The notes beneath the pieces were generated by a model, which had not been told where the DNA came from, made no database searches, and was given only the letters and a program-made list of their open reading frames with translations. The position numbers and the translations under genes are program-made. Positions 31,859 through 33,950 of a DNA stretch of 33,950 nucleotides are shown in pieces (the first letter of the stretch is position 1; each line of letters begins with the position of its first letter). This stretch comes from Actinomycetales bacterium (GTDB lineage: Bacteria > Actinomycetota > Actinomycetes > Actinomycetales > BWSM-131): positions 1 through 33,950 of the forward strand of contig JASBSH010000160.1 in NCBI GenBank assembly GCA_030149025.1, in the 5' to 3' direction.

Positions 31859-32428
31859 TCACTTGGACAGCGCGTGCACGAGCGTCTCCTGCAACCAGGT
31901 CAGGAAGTCGTACACGGCCGCGAGCCAGGCGCGGGGGTCCTCGTCGTCGGCGTCACTGTCCTCGAGACCACCCTCGAGCAGCTCGTGGACGGCCTCGGCG
32001 TCCGCGTCGGTCCTGATCTCGAGGCGCTCGGCGAGTACCAGGCGCACATCGGTCAGCGCGGTGAGCCACGCGGCCGAGCTGGCGTCGTCCAGCACGACGT
32101 CGTCACCCGCCGCGAGCGTGGCTGCCGCCGTCCGGAGGTTCTGCGACTTGCGCTGCCGCAGCCCGATCTCGGTGAACCGGCGGAACTCAGCGGCGGCCTC
32201 GTCGTCCTCGGTGCTGGCCACCGGCAGCAGGCGGGCGACCGCGGGGTCGTCGGGCACAGTGGCATCCGAGGCGATCCCGACCATGGCCACCAACGGGTCG
32301 CTGTCGTCGGGCAGGCCGTCCTCGAGCAGCTCGGCGACGTCGAGGAACAGCCGGGTCAGCAGGTCGCGCTCGGACTCGTCGAGGACCGCGGTGATGCCGT
32401 GCCGGGTCCGTTTGAAGGCAGTGGCCAC
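31859..32428 (-). CDS. DUF2017 domain protein
   Basis: A 189-aa actinobacterial protein of unknown function (DUF2017), regularly found directly after clpS. It starts ATAFKRTRHGITAVLDESER, is strongly acidic in the middle (DDSDPLVAM, STEDDEAAAEF) and ends with a helical part (YDFLTWLQETLVHAL). GTG at 32428, 3 nt after the clpS stop, so it is in the same operon. An adaptor-related role is only a guess from position. Confidence 0.92.
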   Translation of the reverse strand: MATAFKRTRHGITAVLDESERDLLTRLFLDVAELLEDGLPDDSDPLVAMVGIASDATVPDDPAVARLLPVASTEDDEAAAEFRRFTEIGLRQRKSQNLRTAAATLAAGDDVVLDDASSAAWLTALTDVRLVLAERLEIRTDADAEAVHELLEGGLEDSDADDEDPRAWLAAVYDFLTWLQETLVHALSK

Positions 32429-32431
32429 TTC

Positions 32432-32776
32432 TCAGCCGCTCTTGTCCTGCATGAAGGTGGCCCACAGGCCGTAACCGTGCATGGCCTCGGTGTCGCGCTC
32501 CATCTCCTCACGGGTGCCGGACGACACCACGGCCTTGCCCTCGTTGTGCACCTGCCGCATCAGCTTCTCGGCCTTGGCCTTCGGGTAGTTGAAGTAGGTC
32601 TGGAAGACGTAGGTGACGTAGGACATCAGGTTCACCGGGTCGTTCCAGACGATGGTGACCCAGGGGTGCTCGGGCTCCACCGACGTCTCAGCGTGCGACT
32701 GCCGCTCCTTGACCGGTGCGGTCGTCGCGCTGACCGGGGCCGCCACCGCGGCCGTGATCATCCCGAGTGACAGCAC
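32432..32776 (-). CDS. clpS: ClpS, adaptor of the ClP protease
   Basis: A 114-aa ClpS adaptor that hands N-degron proteins to ClpAP/ClpCP. The core is clear: PWVTIVWNDPVNLMSYVTYV, FNYPKAKAEKLMRQVHNEGK and MERDTEAMHGYGLWATF; N-D-P is the hallmark of N-end residue binding. The N-terminus is a flexible tail. Start: the GTG at 32776 lies 7 nt after TAGAGT and was preferred; the in-frame ATG at 32761 (5 codons on) is an alternative. Divergent from pncB with overlapping promoters. Confidence 0.94.
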   Translation of the reverse strand: MLSLGMITAAVAAPVSATTAPVKERQSHAETSVEPEHPWVTIVWNDPVNLMSYVTYVFQTYFNYPKAKAEKLMRQVHNEGKAVVSSGTREEMERDTEAMHGYGLWATFMQDKSG

Positions 32777-32783
32777 GGGACCC

Positions 32784-32793
32784 ACTCTAGGGT
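32784..32793. promoter_or_regulatory. Overlapping divergent -10 elements of clpS and pncB
   Basis: ACTCTAGGGT. Read right to left on the minus strand it gives TAGAGT (32789–32784), 7 nt before the clpS GTG; read left to right it gives TAGGGT (32788–32793), 7 nt before the pncB GTG. The two hexamers share TA at 32788–32789, so only one polymerase can open at a time. Both transcripts should be leaderless. Confidence 0.65.
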
Positions 32794-32800
32794 TGGCACC

Positions 32801-33950
32801 GTGAACGATGCGCCCTCCCCCGACGGGTTCAGCGGATACTCCACCGCTCTGCTCACCGACCGTTACGAGCTGACGATGCTCCAGGCCGCGTTGCGGAGCG
32901 GTGCGGCGGACCGGCGCAGCGTCTTCGAGCTGTTCGCCCGCCGCCTGCCGGACGGTCGCCGCTACGGCGTGGTCGCCGGCACCGGGCGGCTGCTGGAGTC
33001 GCTGTCCAGCTTCCGCTTCGGCGACGCCGAGCTCTCCTGGCTGGAGCAGCAGAAGATCGTGGACGACGCCACCCTGCGTTGGCTCGCCGGCTACCGGTTC
33101 ACCGGGTCGATCTGGGGGTACGCGGAGGGCGAGTGCTTCTTCCCCGGGTCGCCGATCCTCGTGGTCGAGGGCACGTTCGCGGAGGCGGTGCTGCTGGAGA
33201 CCCTGGCCCTGTCCGTACTCAACCACGACAGCGCGATCGCCTCCGCGGCGTCGCGGATGACCTGCGCAGCGGGTGGCCGGCCGCTCGTCGAGATGGGGTC
33301 GCGGCGCACGCACGAGCGGTCCGCCGTGGCCGCTGCCAGAGCCTCGGTGATCGGCGGTTTCGACACGACCTCGAACCTGGAGGCGGGCCGGCGGTTCGGG
33401 CTCGCCACAGCAGGCACCGCCGCGCACTCCTTCACCCTCCTGCACGACGACGAGAAGGCGGCGTTCGCCGCGCAGGTCGACTCGATGGGCACCTCGACGA
33501 CGCTGCTGGTCGACACCTACGACGTCGAAGCCGCGGTGCGCACGGCGATCGAAGTCGCCGGCACGTCACTGGGCGCCGTCCGGATCGACTCGGGCGACCT
33601 CGTCACCCTCGCTCAGGAGGTGCGCGCGCAGCTCGACTCCCTCGGCGCCACGAACACGAAGATCGTGGTGACCAGCGACCTCGACGAGTACGCCATCGCT
33701 GCCCTGGCAGCCGCCCCGGTCGACGCCTACGGGGTGGGCACCTCCCTGGTCACCGGCAGCGGCCACCCCACCGCCGGACTCGTCTACAAGCTGGTGGCGC
33801 GCGAGGGCCGGGCCGGCGAGATGGTGAGCGTGGCAAAGGCATCCGCGCACAAGGTCAGCCTCGGTGGGCGCAAGTACGCCATGAGGCGACGCAACGAGTC
33901 CGGTATCGCACAAGCCGAGGTGATCGGCATCGGCCGGCCGCCGGTCGACG
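32801..33950 (+). CDS. pncB: Nicotinate phosphoribosyltransferase (3' end outside the window)
   Basis: The first 383 or so residues of the NAD-salvage enzyme that joins nicotinate to PRPP using ATP. Family features: LLTDRYELTMLQAAL at the start, FELFARRLPDGRRYGVVAG, VLNHDSAIASAASRM, VEMGSRRTHERSAV, with the phospho-His region, GTAAHSFTLLHDDE, and VRIDSGDL. GTG at 32801, 7 nt after TAGGGT. The frame is open to the end of the window, so the last 50 or so residues are missing. Divergent from clpS, a common actinobacterial arrangement. Confidence 0.95.
   Translation, partial: MNDAPSPDGFSGYSTALLTDRYELTMLQAALRSGAADRRSVFELFARRLPDGRRYGVVAGTGRLLESLSSFRFGDAELSWLEQQKIVDDATLRWLAGYRFTGSIWGYAEGECFFPGSPILVVEGTFAEAVLLETLALSVLNHDSAIASAASRMTCAAGGRPLVEMGSRRTHERSAVAAARASVIGGFDTTSNLEAGRRFGLATAGTAAHSFTLLHDDEKAAFAAQVDSMGTSTTLLVDTYDVEAAVRTAIEVAGTSLGAVRIDSGDLVTLAQEVRAQLDSLGATNTKIVVTSDLDEYAIAALAAAPVDAYGVGTSLVTGSGHPTAGLVYKLVAREGRAGEMVSVAKASAHKVSLGGRKYAMRRRNESGIAQAEVIGIGRPPVD

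Noticed and set aside
1..33950. CRISPR array, rRNA genes, prophage structural genes
   Set aside because: No regularly spaced repeats, no rRNA-like sequence and no capsid, tail or portal proteins are visible.

Overview
The window comes from a high-GC actinobacterium. The base composition, the heavy use of GTG starts and the conserved block clpS–DUF2017–murI–MBL hydrolase–rph–rdgB all point there. The family cannot be fixed from the sequence alone. Most genes lie on the minus strand.

Layout. (1) 1–640: one small hypothetical gene and a dyad. (2) 642–4890, minus: an apparent operon crcB – DUF190 – crcB – MFS transporter – dynamin-like GTPase, with genes overlapping or 1 nt apart, behind a 238-bp structured leader. 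This looks like a fluoride-export module with two added membrane genes. (3) 5129–8229, minus: two tandem, overlapping, diverged MutS-like ATPases. (4) 8388–10851: tRNA-His, oligoribonuclease, a small membrane protein and a divergent PrsW-type protease. (5) 10860–12787, minus: an asparaginase broken by a frameshift, then a close relative of the Helicobacter PgdA/cyclic-imidase deacetylase family. (6) 12.8–17.8 kb: a decayed zone next to tRNA-Arg. It holds a self-contained XRE–ImmA/PIN module whose PIN gene is frameshifted, an HTH/excisionase-like remnant, an IS481 transposase tail, a TetR gene without its DNA-binding domain and an alpha/beta hydrolase with several lesions. (7) 17.8–22.7 kb: iron-permease-like protein, RecQ, cytochrome P450, an orphan GroES, DUF3618 protein and the peroxiredoxin Bcp. 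(8) 22.8–23.5 kb: a BrnT/BrnA toxin–antitoxin pair with a perfect palindromic operator, and tRNA-Leu. (9) 23.5–28.6 kb: FAD amino-acid dehydrogenase divergent from a PucR regulator, a sulfite-oxidase-like molybdoenzyme and a small monooxygenase-fold protein. (10) 28.6–33.95 kb: the housekeeping block rdgB–rph–MBL–murI–DUF2017–clpS, divergent from nicotinate phosphoribosyltransferase, which runs off the end.

A recurring signal is a TAnnnT -10 hexamer (mostly TAGnnT) placed 6–8 nt before an ATG or GTG. It is found at ten genes and implies widespread leaderless transcripts. At clpS/pncB the two -10 hexamers face each other and share their TA.

The best candidates for something little described are the tandem MutS-like ATPase pair (both with Asn-Glu in place of Asp-Glu at Walker B), the fluoride operon carrying a dynamin-like GTPase, and the XRE–ImmA protease/PIN module with its 15-bp palindrome over the -35.
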